42,519 nt of DNA from Pontiellaceae bacterium B12219 (GCA_029432795.1 JARNMJ010000037.1:1-42519), one strand, 5' to 3'. Positions 31,950-40,153 are shown, counted from the stretch's first letter. Program-made: numbers and translations. Notes: a model not told the origin generated them from the letters alone.

Positions 31950-33442
31950 AATCCAGTAGTAACAATTTAATCAGCAGAGTCAGTGGGCCGGCGGTTTCGG
32001 TCGTTGTTCATGTTGGAATTGTCATCCTTTTGCTGAAGGTGCTGGTGTTCCGGACGCCGGAAAAAGAGACGGCGATTGATGTGCAGGTGGTGGAAGAGCA
32101 GATTCGGGAGCTCGATAAAGTAGAAGAGCAGGAACCGCAACAGGAGCAAACGGCTGAAGAAGCGTTGGAAGCGCCGAATGAGTTAGCCGATGAATTGCCG
32201 GCAGATAATTTACTACCCGATTCCATGTTGGATTCAGAACTGGATCTGAGCGGGCTGGATGCCGTGGCGAATATTGAAAGTCCGTTGGTGATGAAAGGGC
32301 TGATGGTCGGCCGGTCAGAGAGCGGACGGAAAAAATTATTGCGCGAGTTCGGCGGGCGCTATGGCGGGCAGGCGGAAAAGGCCGTATTGAAAGGGCTCGA
32401 TTGGCTGCAATCGGTTCAGGATGAAAACGGTTCGTGGGGTGTGGGTAAGAGCAGGAGTATGACGGCGAGGCAGGAGCGGGCGCGGCTGACAGGGCTGGCC
32501 TTGCTTTGTTATCTGGCGCATGGGGAAACCTCGCAGTCGGAGGTCTATGGCGAAACCGTCCAGCGGGCGATTCAATATTTGCTGGATGAGCAGAATGACA
32601 AAACAGGAAGCTTTGTTCCGTTTTCAAAAACAGTCGGCTCGCACGACGATATTGGCGTTTATGGCCACGCGATTGCGACCTATGCGTTGTGCGAAGCGTA
32701 TGGGATGACGCGTATGCCTTTGCTGAAGGAGCCCGTAGAAAAGGCTGTGCAGGTTATTATTGACGGGCAGCAGAAATCCGGCGGTTGGGATCACCGCTAT
32801 CAGCATGAAAAGTGGAGTGACCTTTCGGTGGGGGGTTGGCAGGTACAGGCGTTGCGGGCGGCACAGGCGGCTGAGGTTCAGGTGGATGGAATTTTGCAGG
32901 CCTTGGAAGATTCGGTTTCGTTTGTGCAGGGCATGTATGCGGGGGAAGGGAAGTTTTATTATCGTCTCGGAAACAAAACGCCGAACGGGGACCTGGATTA
33001 TATGACGGGTGTGGCGGTGCTGTGTATGCAGCTGGCGGGCAGCAATCAGGAGGATGAAGTGAAATCGGGATTGGATTATTTAAAGGATGTTGAATGCTCG
33101 GATTGGGACGAGGGCTGGGAAAAGACTGGTAAGAACAAGAGCTTCAATATTGCCTATGAGTGGTATTACAACACGCAGGCGATTTTTCAGAAGGGCGGTT
33201 CAAAATGGTCGAGCTGGAATAAAAAATTTGCACCGATGCTGATCGAAGCGCAGGACTCTTCCGGAGCCTGGAAACCGCCGAGTGAAATGGATGAAGCCGT
33301 TTCCAAAGACATTATTTACACGACCAGCTTCTGCACGCTTTCCCTGCAGGTCTACTATCGTATTCTGCCTTCATTCAAAAAGGCCGATCGTAATGATCGG
33401 CCTTTCGAATTCGATAACGATGTGAAGATCGTTGTCTATTAG
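31946..33442 (+). CDS. TonB-like N-terminus with alpha-toroid (prenyltransferase/squalene-oxidase-like) domain
   Basis: The 498-residue protein has one membrane segment (AVSVVVHVGIVILLLKVLVF, about 15-35) and an acidic Glu/Gln-rich stretch (ELDKVEEQEPQQEQTAEEAL) like TonB. From about residue 140 it has alpha-alpha toroid repeats with QDENGSWG, TGSFVP, QKSGGWDHRY, EGKFYYR and QDSSGAW. No terpene-cyclase DxDD motif is seen, so it is likely a binding module. It would transmit ExbB/ExbD energy to an envelope partner. ATG 31946 overlaps the GxxExxY stop and lacks a Shine-Dalgarno sequence; the upstream bases belong to the inserted element. Confidence 0.82.
   Translation: MKSSSNNLISRVSGPAVSVVVHVGIVILLLKVLVFRTPEKETAIDVQVVEEQIRELDKVEEQEPQQEQTAEEALEAPNELADELPADNLLPDSMLDSELDLSGLDAVANIESPLVMKGLMVGRSESGRKKLLREFGGRYGGQAEKAVLKGLDWLQSVQDENGSWGVGKSRSMTARQERARLTGLALLCYLAHGETSQSEVYGETVQRAIQYLLDEQNDKTGSFVPFSKTVGSHDDIGVYGHAIATYALCEAYGMTRMPLLKEPVEKAVQVIIDGQQKSGGWDHRYQHEKWSDLSVGGWQVQALRAAQAAEVQVDGILQALEDSVSFVQGMYAGEGKFYYRLGNKTPNGDLDYMTGVAVLCMQLAGSNQEDEVKSGLDYLKDVECSDWDEGWEKTGKNKSFNIAYEWYYNTQAIFQKGGSKWSSWNKKFAPMLIEAQDSSGAWKPPSEMDEAVSKDIIYTTSFCTLSLQVYYRILPSFKKADRNDRPFEFDNDVKIVVY
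33379..33405 (+). terminator. terminator-like hairpin inside the 3' end of the toroid gene
   Basis: AAAGGCCGATC-GTAAT-GATCGGCCTTT is a perfect 11-base stem located 37 bases before the stop codon. It encodes K-A-D-R-N-D-R-P-F. Only three T residues follow, so termination would be weak. Confidence 0.5.
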
Positions 33443-33469
33443 TTCCTTCCGTTGTCACTTGGGTGTCAT

Positions 33470-33543
33470 AAAGTCAAAGGTCTGAAGGTCGAAAGTCCCG
33501 TACGTCCGGACAGGCAGCCCTTAGACTTTTGACGTTAAGACTG
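33470..33543. mobile_element. cargo-less four-helix-bundle-type element, copy 2
   Basis: The left arm (33471-33497, AAGTCAAAGGTCTGAAGGTC.. to AAAGTC) and right arm (33523-33543, AGACTTTTGACGTTAAGACTG) are inverted relatives of the arms at 30003-30070 and 30518-30964. The centre is 25 bases. It lies between the convergent toroid and permease genes. Confidence 0.7.
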
Positions 33544-33554
33544 TTGCTGCCGCC

Positions 33555-34844
33555 TCAGATGCTGATGATCAGGTTGATGGCGGAAAGCAGACCGACGACC
33601 CACATGACCGGTGAGATCTTTTTGAAATCGCCCGAGCATACTGCAATCAGAATGTAGGAAAGGAAGCCAACGGTCAGGCCGGTGGCAATGCTGAAAGTCA
33701 GCGGCATCAGGATCATGGTAAGGAAGGCCGGAACGCCGATTTTAAGATCCTTAAAGTCAATTTCCTTGATGTTGCGGAACATGTAGACACCCACAATGAT
33801 GAGGGCCGGGGCAGTGGCGAAAGCCGGAACCACGCCGATCATCGGTGCCAGGAAAAGGCCGAGCAGGAACAGGATGCCGGTAACCACTGAGGCGAGGCCG
33901 GTGCGGGCGCCGTCGCCAATGCCGGAGGCGGACTCGATGTAGGTGGTTGTGGTGCTGGTGCCCAGCAGTGAGCCGGCAATGGTGGCGACCGCATCGGCTT
34001 CGAGCACTTTATCGATTTTCTTGATCGTTCCGTCGGGCTTCACATAGCCGGCTTCGTAGGAACAGGCGACGATGGTGCCGATGGAGTCGAAGAGGTCGAC
34101 AAACATGAAGGAGAAGATGGCTCCGACGAGTCCCCACTGCAAGGCGGCCATGATATCCAGTTTGAAGGCAATCGGTGCGATGCTCGGCGGAGCCGATACC
34201 CAGGTTTCAGGCATGCTGACTTCACCGAAAATGACGCCCAGAACGGTGGCGATCAGAATACCGATGAGAATGGAGCCTTTAATTTTTCGTGCTTCCAGAA
34301 CCGTAATGATGATGAGGGATGCCAGACCGATCAGTACGGGCGTGGTTAATTTACCGATGGATACCAGTGTGGCGGGATTATCGACAATGAGCCCGAGGTT
34401 TTTCATTCCGATGAACGTAATGAACAATCCGATCCCGGCAGCGGTGGCAATTCGCAAGCCGACCGGTATGGCGGTGACCACCTTTTCCCGAATCCCGATC
34501 ACCGTCAGAATCAGAAAGGCGACGCCCGAGACGAAGACCACGCCGAGCGCCGTCTGCCAGCTCAGGCCCTGACCCATGACAAGGGTGTAGGTGAAAAAGG
34601 CATTCAGTCCCATACCCGGTGCCATGGCAAAAGGCACGTTGGCCCAGAGGCCGACGAGCAGCGTGCCGAGGGCTGCCGCCAGGCAGGTGACGGCAATCAG
34701 CGCGGGCTTATCCATGCCGGCTTCGCTCAGAATCATGGGGTTCACGAAAATGATATAGGCCATCGTCAGGAAGGTGGTGATCCCGCCGATGATTTCGGTT
34801 TTAACATCGGTTCCGTGTTCTTTGAGTTTAAAAAAGCCGAGCAT
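33555..34844 (-). CDS. NCS2-family purine permease (AzgA-like)
   Basis: The 429-residue protein has about twelve hydrophobic segments and AzgA-type blocks: TEIIGGITTFLTMAYIIFVNP, FAMAPGMGLNAFF, FMFVDLFDSIGTIVACS and LLGTSTTTTYIESASGIGDGARTGLASV. This branch takes up hypoxanthine, guanine or adenine with protons. The next gene upstream on the same strand is a Tsx-like nucleoside channel, so the pair probably forms a purine-uptake route across both membranes. No purine riboswitch is visible. Confidence 0.93.
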   Translation of the reverse strand: MLGFFKLKEHGTDVKTEIIGGITTFLTMAYIIFVNPMILSEAGMDKPALIAVTCLAAALGTLLVGLWANVPFAMAPGMGLNAFFTYTLVMGQGLSWQTALGVVFVSGVAFLILTVIGIREKVVTAIPVGLRIATAAGIGLFITFIGMKNLGLIVDNPATLVSIGKLTTPVLIGLASLIIITVLEARKIKGSILIGILIATVLGVIFGEVSMPETWVSAPPSIAPIAFKLDIMAALQWGLVGAIFSFMFVDLFDSIGTIVACSYEAGYVKPDGTIKKIDKVLEADAVATIAGSLLGTSTTTTYIESASGIGDGARTGLASVVTGILFLLGLFLAPMIGVVPAFATAPALIIVGVYMFRNIKEIDFKDLKIGVPAFLTMILMPLTFSIATGLTVGFLSYILIAVCSGDFKKISPVMWVVGLLSAINLIISI

Positions 34845-34872
34845 GGTTTTCTCCCGTTAGCGTTTGGCTGGA

Positions 34873-35652
34873 TTAGAAATGATACTGAACGATGCCGCTG
34901 ATGGCATTCTGATCGGTGTCTAAACCGAAGTTACCGTCTTTAATACCGTATTTATTTTTCCAGTAATCATATTCCACACCGGCGAGCAGCTTGCCGCCTT
35001 CCATATTGCAGAGCGCGCCGATATCAAATTTGAGCTGCGGGCAGATGTGCAGGTTCTTTTCATAACTGCCATCGCTGTTCATTACCCAGTCGATGAAGCC
35101 ATCGAAGATGAAAGTGGACTTCGCAACGGGAGTGGAATATTTCCATACGGCCGTCAACTGAAGGGATTCTCCGTTGTCGCCTTTAAGGTCGAAGCGCTGA
35201 TAAAGATTGAGTTGTACAAAGTCAAAGGCGGGCACATCGAGATCAACACCGGCACCGACAAGAAGGTTATGACCGTAATCATCCCCATTAACTCCGTGAC
35301 CATATTCATAGCAGGTAGCGATCAGCCAATCTTTTACAAAGGCTACGGAGAGGTCTTTACCCGTCATCTTATTGAAGCTGAAGCGTGGTGCAATTTCTCC
35401 ATAGTATGATGTTTTATTCCCAAAACCGTTTTCGTCTCCATTGAAGTAGACTAGGTCATTGAACCAGAAAAAATCACCCCATTTCCACCCGTTAGCATAT
35501 TCAATGGTTAGTGTCTCCTGGGTTTCGGGATCGACTTCAAAGCCCGTCCCGTAAAGCCCGGTTAGGCTGGTGTCCTGCCATTGAATGAAATCACCGGCAA
35601 AAGAGAGTGTGGTTGCTGAGCATAATAATACAGAAAGTAGTGTCCGATTCAT
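34873..35652 (-). CDS. Tsx-like nucleoside-specific outer-membrane channel
   Basis: The 259-residue product has a signal peptide (MNRTLLSVLLCSATTLSFA) then FIQWQDTSLTGLYGTGFEVDPETQETLTIEY and alternating beta-strand pattern with GDFFWFNDLVYF, ending in aromatic YHF as outer-membrane barrels do. The N-terminal WQ-D-x-S and the whole layout fit the Tsx/OmpK family. It would admit nucleosides to the periplasm, feeding the neighbouring permease. The start at 35652 follows GGGGAA at a usable spacing; 35655 is an alternative. Confidence 0.82.
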   Translation of the reverse strand: MNRTLLSVLLCSATTLSFAGDFIQWQDTSLTGLYGTGFEVDPETQETLTIEYANGWKWGDFFWFNDLVYFNGDENGFGNKTSYYGEIAPRFSFNKMTGKDLSVAFVKDWLIATCYEYGHGVNGDDYGHNLLVGAGVDLDVPAFDFVQLNLYQRFDLKGDNGESLQLTAVWKYSTPVAKSTFIFDGFIDWVMNSDGSYEKNLHICPQLKFDIGALCNMEGGKLLAGVEYDYWKNKYGIKDGNFGLDTDQNAISGIVQYHF

Positions 35653-35854
35653 CATTTCCCCTGAGTTGTACCGCACCTAAATTGTACGGTTTAATTAAAA
35701 CTAATTTTCATAGGCGGGGCACTATGCGTATATTTTTTAGATGGCCAAAGCCTAATTTAAAAAAACCTAATTCAGGAAACTGCGATAATATTAACCGTAA
35801 TTTAATATCTGGCATATGTGACTTTTACGGAAGGGAGCAGGGAAAAGGCTTATT

Positions 35855-36673
35855 TTAGAATCGGCGGGTAAGACCGATGATCATGGTGTCGTCCGGTTGC
35901 AGATTAAGTTCCATATGCAGATCGTCGGGGGAGTCGACGCCGAGAAAAGCATCATTAATGAACGCCCCGAAAAAGTTTCCGAGGGCGATGCCCGCCAGCA
36001 CATCCGATGGATAATGCCGCCCTCCCTCAATGCGTGCCCAGCCGGTGGCATAGGGCAGTATATAGAGTCCGGTTTTAAGGGTGGTTTTACTCCAGCCGGG
36101 AATCAGAAGCGAATCTGTATTCTTAATTGCCAGCATGCTGTTGACCGCTGCTGAAGATGAGTGGCCGGATGGAAAACTTTCATTGTCGTCCATGTTCGGA
36201 CGGGTGCGGTTGCTTGCGGATTTTAATAATTCCGTGGTTCCTAATGTGAGCAGGGGAGCCGTTAACTGAATGCCCGTTCCCCTTAGTTTTGCGGAGGTCC
36301 ACTCTTCGGAATCAGAACCACTGGGTGTTGCCAGCGCGGTAATACCGAACATCACCATTGAAAAGCCATCCAGTGCGTTGCTGGCATCGGTGGCTTTCCG
36401 GTGGGTGCTGAAAACGGGGGTGTTTTCATAGGCCCAGTCCGAGATGGATTGATCCGCACCGTCAATCTGCAACAGCAGTGCCGTCCCAACGGGAGCCCAG
36501 ACGTTCGGGGAGGATGCCGCGTTCCAGGCCGCATGCCGGACGCGGTCCCAACCGGGAGCGAGGGTGGCATGCTGTCCCCACCGCTGCCCGTTCGGCAAGG
36601 TGCCGCACCCGGAGAGCATGCAGAGGCCGATGAGTGACAAGCCCTGCAGAGCTACAGAGAAAATTATCGCCAT
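35855..36673 (-). CDS. PAP2-superfamily lipoprotein phosphatase
   Basis: The 272-residue product has a lipoprotein signal (LSLIGLCMLSGC, lipobox cysteine at 23) and the three PAP2 motifs: KSASNRTRP, SFPSGHSSSAA and RIEGGRHYPSDVLAG. These supply the catalytic histidines and phosphate-binding arginines. It should dephosphorylate a lipid or small phosphate in the periplasm. The C-terminus (MIIGLTRRF) looks like a membrane-associated beta end. It starts 17 bases after the large fusion gene. A TTG at 36703 would overlap that gene and is less likely. Confidence 0.9.
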   Translation of the reverse strand: MAIIFSVALQGLSLIGLCMLSGCGTLPNGQRWGQHATLAPGWDRVRHAAWNAASSPNVWAPVGTALLLQIDGADQSISDWAYENTPVFSTHRKATDASNALDGFSMVMFGITALATPSGSDSEEWTSAKLRGTGIQLTAPLLTLGTTELLKSASNRTRPNMDDNESFPSGHSSSAAVNSMLAIKNTDSLLIPGWSKTTLKTGLYILPYATGWARIEGGRHYPSDVLAGIALGNFFGAFINDAFLGVDSPDDLHMELNLQPDDTMIIGLTRRF

Positions 36674-36689
36674 TGCACGGCCGGTTGAA

Positions 36690-39600
36690 TCAGACCTTCT
36701 CAATCACTGCGGCTCCGAAAGTGAAGCCGCCACCAAAGGCAGTAAGGCCGACCTTCGTTTCATTTCCAACGGTTGGAACAAGTTCGCACAATGCAATCGG
36801 AATGGTGTTCGACGACGTGTTTCCGTATTTCCGGATGTGGTTGAACATCTTTTCCTTCGGATATTTGATCGTCTTGCGAATGGCCTCAATGATTCGTTCA
36901 TTCGCCTGATGCGGAACAATGAAATCTAATGAATCCACGGAAATGCCGCGTTCCTGACAAGCACTGTCGAGCACATCAATCATTTTACGCACGGCCAGTT
37001 TAAAGACGGTCAGGCCTTCCATTTCGATGACTTCGCCGCTTCCCATGTTTGGAACATAGAGCACTTTTTGATCTACGCCGGTGGCGGAGAGGAACGGGCG
37101 GTTCAGTTTCACACCGATATTGCCCGGCCGTTTTTCACAGCTCACCAGAGAGGCGGTTGCCGCATCGCCGAAAAGGGCCATCGTTTTCTGGTCGTCGTGA
37201 TTCACCATCGGCGAAAGGGTTTCGGCGGTGATGACAATCACCTTTTTGTCCGGTGCATTTGTGAGAAAGTCGTAGGCCGACTGAAGGGCATACATGTAGC
37301 CGGAGCAGGCGGCATTCACATCGTGCGCCTGCATGAGAACTTCTCCTTTGGCCGGGCTGAGTTCGTGCAGTACCTGGCAGGCAAGCGAGGGAGTCATGGT
37401 CATCGGCGTTCCGGTGGAGCAGATGATGGCGCCGATATCCGAGATGGTCAGATTTTCTTTTTCCAACAGCTGTTTGGTGGCATCAACGGCGAGCGTCAGT
37501 ACATTTTCATCGCCATCAATCCAGTAGCGGTTTTCGATGCCGGTCCGTTTGCGGATCGCTTCCGAATCCCACTCGCCGTGGCCCTGAAGCAGCTCGTCGT
37601 TGGTGAGATGCCGGGAACCCATTACGGTGGTGATGTTGGAAATATAAATCGGTTTATGTTCAACCACGTTACCGACCTGCACTTCCTCAACCTGCGATAT
37701 ACGCCGACGCTCCATGATCGGTGTGCCGGGATCTTCTTTGGTGAGCGGCTTCAGCTGAGCGGCTTCGTTGGAAGCGATTTTCAGCATCGGGGTGCCGACG
37801 GTGAGCGTGTCGCCTTCGTCCACCAGAATGTCGGAAATTGTTCCAGACACCGGAGAGGTGATGTCCATCGACGCTTTATCCGCTTCGACCGATGCAATCA
37901 GATCGCCTTCAGCAATCTCCTGACCGACGCCGACCAGCAGGCTCGCCACATTAATGGTTTCATCGGATGGGCTCGAACCGATGGCTTTCACCGTAACGGT
38001 TCCGGCTTCTTCTTCAACCGGCATTTCCCAATGCAGATCAATATCGAGCAGTTCGCAGCACTTTTCGAGGGTGCGTTTGAACGAAGGCAGGACTTCAATC
38101 TGGCAGGAAAAATCGTATGGAATATACGTATCCGGCCGTGTAACGCGGGCCAGCTGAACTTCAGCACCGGCTTTTTCGGCAATGGCCGCGGCAATTTCGC
38201 CGCCCATTCCGGCGGTCTGATTGTCTTCGTGGACAATGACCAGTTTTCCGGTTTTCCGGGCGGAGGTCAGTACGGTTTCCTCGTCCCATGGGAAGATAGA
38301 GCGCAGATCAATGACTTCGGCATTCAGGCCGATTTCTTTCAGGGCATCGGCGGTACGTTCAACCACCGGCATGGAGCCGCCCCAGCTGAGCAGGGTGATG
38401 TCCTGGCCGACGCGCGTCACGCGCGCTTTACCAATCGGCACATAGTGCTTGGCAATATCAGCCGAGGTGGTATTGCTCCGGTCGTTGATCAGACTTTTCG
38501 GGAAAAGGAAAACGGAGGGGCGTCCGGATTCTGCGATGGCATTGAGCAGTCCGGCGGCATCGGCGGCGGTGGACGGCATAAAGACGTCCACGCCGGGCAC
38601 GTGCGCGCAGATCGATTCCATGGTCTGGGCGTGGTACGGGCCGAGGCCCGGACGGTAGCCGCCGGAAATGGACATGATCAGCACGGGGGTTTCCCATTGG
38701 CCGTTCGTGCGCCAATACATGGCTCCGATTTCGGAAAGAATGTGGTTATAGGCCACCGGCATAAAGTCGGCGAACTGCATAAAGGCGACCGGTTTTGCAC
38801 CGGCGAGGGCCTGTCCGGTTGCCATGCCGAGAATCGTATTTTCGGCAAGCGGGGCATTGCTCACCTGCGATGGGCATTGTTGGGAAAGCCCGCGGGTCAG
38901 TCCGAAAACATCGCCTTTCGGATCTTCAATATCCTGTCCGTGCAGGATGGTTTTCCGATCATTGGAAATTCGAATTTTGAGCGCCTCGCGCATGGCTTCG
39001 AGCATGCTGAGGGTGCGGTCTTCAGCCGTGCCGAGATATTCTTCGCGCGGTTCCGGAAGCGGTTTTTTTGCGGTAAGCACGGCTTTCGGCGTGGTTCCTT
39101 TGCGGGCGGTCTGGAAGGCGGCATCGACGTTGGCTTTTACGTCATCCTCCACGGTTTTGATGGCGGCGGCATCCACGCTGTTGGCGAGCATGTAGTCGCG
39201 CATCTTGGCGCAGGGATCCGCATTTTCCATGGCGTTTTTAAGATCGGCCTCGGTGCGGTACATCGATTGATCGTCGGCATTGGTGTGGCTTTCGAGTCGT
39301 TCAACATTGAATACCACAATCTGCGGGCCGCGGGTTTTCCGGAGTTCGGAAACCACTTCGCCGAATTTTCCAAAGGCTGGAACCGGTTCGGAACCGTCGA
39401 CCCGGTGAATCGGCAGGCCGTAAAAAGTATCTGTATCGCCATGAGGCAATGAATAGAAGGTGTTGCCTTTCGTGACGGTGGAGAGTGCAAAGCGGTTGTC
39501 TTCGATCAGGAAAAGGACTGGCAGATTGGAGCGGACGGCTTCAGCTACGGCTTCATAGAATTCGCCCTGCTGTGTGGCTCCGTCGCCCACGGAAACGAGC

Positions 39601-40013
39601 ACAAACGGGTTTCCGTCGTCGTCCTTAATGGCGGATGCAACGCCGACGGCCTGCAGCACATTGCTGCCGACGAGGGTGGGGGTGCTCATGATGTTCAGCG
39701 AGGGGTCGCTCGGAAATGCGGGCATACGGCGCCCGGCGGAATTGGATTCAGCTTTGCTGAACAGACCGTAAAAAACGGTTTCATAGGTTACGCCGCGGGC
39801 ATAGGCCAGGGCGCGGTCGCGGTAGTGGAGGTGCAACCAATCGCTCTCGATCAGATGCGGCGCCAGCGTGGCTGAGGCCTCATGACCGGACGATGGGATA
39901 TAAAAGAAAACTTCTCCACGTTGCGCGGCAGCCGACTGAAGTTGGTCGGTGTAACGCGATGCAACCATGGGACGGTAAAGTTCGAGCAGCTGTTCTGCAG
40001 TAGGTTTATTCAT
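36690..40013 (-). CDS. fusion of 2-oxoacid dehydrogenase E1alpha, E1beta, lipoyl domain and KASIII
   Basis: The 1107-residue protein has four parts. E1alpha (~1-320) has the thiamine-diphosphate motif GDGATQQGEFYEAV (G143 on) and IEDNRFALST. E1beta (~332-660) has HGQDIEDPKGDVFGLTRGL and a transketolase-C part. A lipoyl domain (~672-748) has VEADKASMD with attachment lysine K713. KASIII/FabH (~787-1107) has C903 (NAACSGYMYAL), H1035 (PHQANERI) and N1065 (GNTSSNTIP). Triad spacings of 132 and 30 equal those of E. coli FabH. No E2 acyltransferase or E3 domain is present. It probably oxidatively decarboxylates a branched 2-oxoacid and primes fatty-acid or polyketide synthesis. AGAAGG precedes ATG 40013. 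Confidence 0.92.
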   Translation of the reverse strand: MNKPTAEQLLELYRPMVASRYTDQLQSAAAQRGEVFFYIPSSGHEASATLAPHLIESDWLHLHYRDRALAYARGVTYETVFYGLFSKAESNSAGRRMPAFPSDPSLNIMSTPTLVGSNVLQAVGVASAIKDDDGNPFVLVSVGDGATQQGEFYEAVAEAVRSNLPVLFLIEDNRFALSTVTKGNTFYSLPHGDTDTFYGLPIHRVDGSEPVPAFGKFGEVVSELRKTRGPQIVVFNVERLESHTNADDQSMYRTEADLKNAMENADPCAKMRDYMLANSVDAAAIKTVEDDVKANVDAAFQTARKGTTPKAVLTAKKPLPEPREEYLGTAEDRTLSMLEAMREALKIRISNDRKTILHGQDIEDPKGDVFGLTRGLSQQCPSQVSNAPLAENTILGMATGQALAGAKPVAFMQFADFMPVAYNHILSEIGAMYWRTNGQWETPVLIMSISGGYRPGLGPYHAQTMESICAHVPGVDVFMPSTAADAAGLLNAIAESGRPSVFLFPKSLINDRSNTTSADIAKHYVPIGKARVTRVGQDITLLSWGGSMPVVERTADALKEIGLNAEVIDLRSIFPWDEETVLTSARKTGKLVIVHEDNQTAGMGGEIAAAIAEKAGAEVQLARVTRPDTYIPYDFSCQIEVLPSFKRTLEKCCELLDIDLHWEMPVEEEAGTVTVKAIGSSPSDETINVASLLVGVGQEIAEGDLIASVEADKASMDITSPVSGTISDILVDEGDTLTVGTPMLKIASNEAAQLKPLTKEDPGTPIMERRRISQVEEVQVGNVVEHKPIYISNITTVMGSRHLTNDELLQGHGEWDSEAIRKRTGIENRYWIDGDENVLTLAVDATKQLLEKENLTISDIGAIICSTGTPMTMTPSLACQVLHELSPAKGEVLMQAHDVNAACSGYMYALQSAYDFLTNAPDKKVIVITAETLSPMVNHDDQKTMALFGDAATASLVSCEKRPGNIGVKLNRPFLSATGVDQKVLYVPNMGSGEVIEMEGLTVFKLAVRKMIDVLDSACQERGISVDSLDFIVPHQANERIIEAIRKTIKYPKEKMFNHIRKYGNTSSNTIPIALCELVPTVGNETKVGLTAFGGGFTFGAAVIEKV
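36764..36778. repeat. TTCCA-N5-TGGAA palindrome
   Basis: An exact copy (N5 = ACGGT) inside the KASIII part of the fusion gene. A one-mismatch copy lies at 38953-38967. Confidence 0.85.
39368..39382. repeat. TTCCA-N5-TGGAA palindrome
   Basis: An exact copy (N5 = AAGGC) inside the E1alpha part of the fusion gene. Confidence 0.85.
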
Positions 40014-40096
40014 TAAATTCTAGCCTTCTAATTGAACGAAAATAGTACGTAAGGCCGTCGGGAAGGTCGATTCGTAAATTGGATAATCTCTAAACT

Positions 40097-40125
40097 TTGA
40101 CTATCGACAGAATGCCCGATATGTT
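40097..40125 (+). promoter_or_regulatory. candidate sigma-70 promoter of the PtsP-like gene
   Basis: TTGACT (40097-40102), 17-base spacer, TATGTT (40120-40125), 28 bases before the ATG. No Shine-Dalgarno sequence is evident in the leader. Confidence 0.5.
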
Positions 40126-40153
40126 GTCCTCTATAACCGTTTGTTATTAAACT

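Noticed and set aside
35653-35854. Purine riboswitch upstream of the Tsx-like gene
   Set aside because: The leader is AT-rich without the conserved three-way-junction core bases.
355-39382. TTCCA-N5-TGGAA as an ordinary operator for one regulator such as LexA
   Set aside because: Most copies are inside coding sequences far from promoters and too many for a single-regulator operator set.
37068-39452. A 794-codon open frame on the plus strand
   Set aside because: It is antisense to the E1-lipoyl-KASIII gene, gives a Gly/His/Phe-rich sequence without recognisable domains, and is explained by the codon bias of the real gene.
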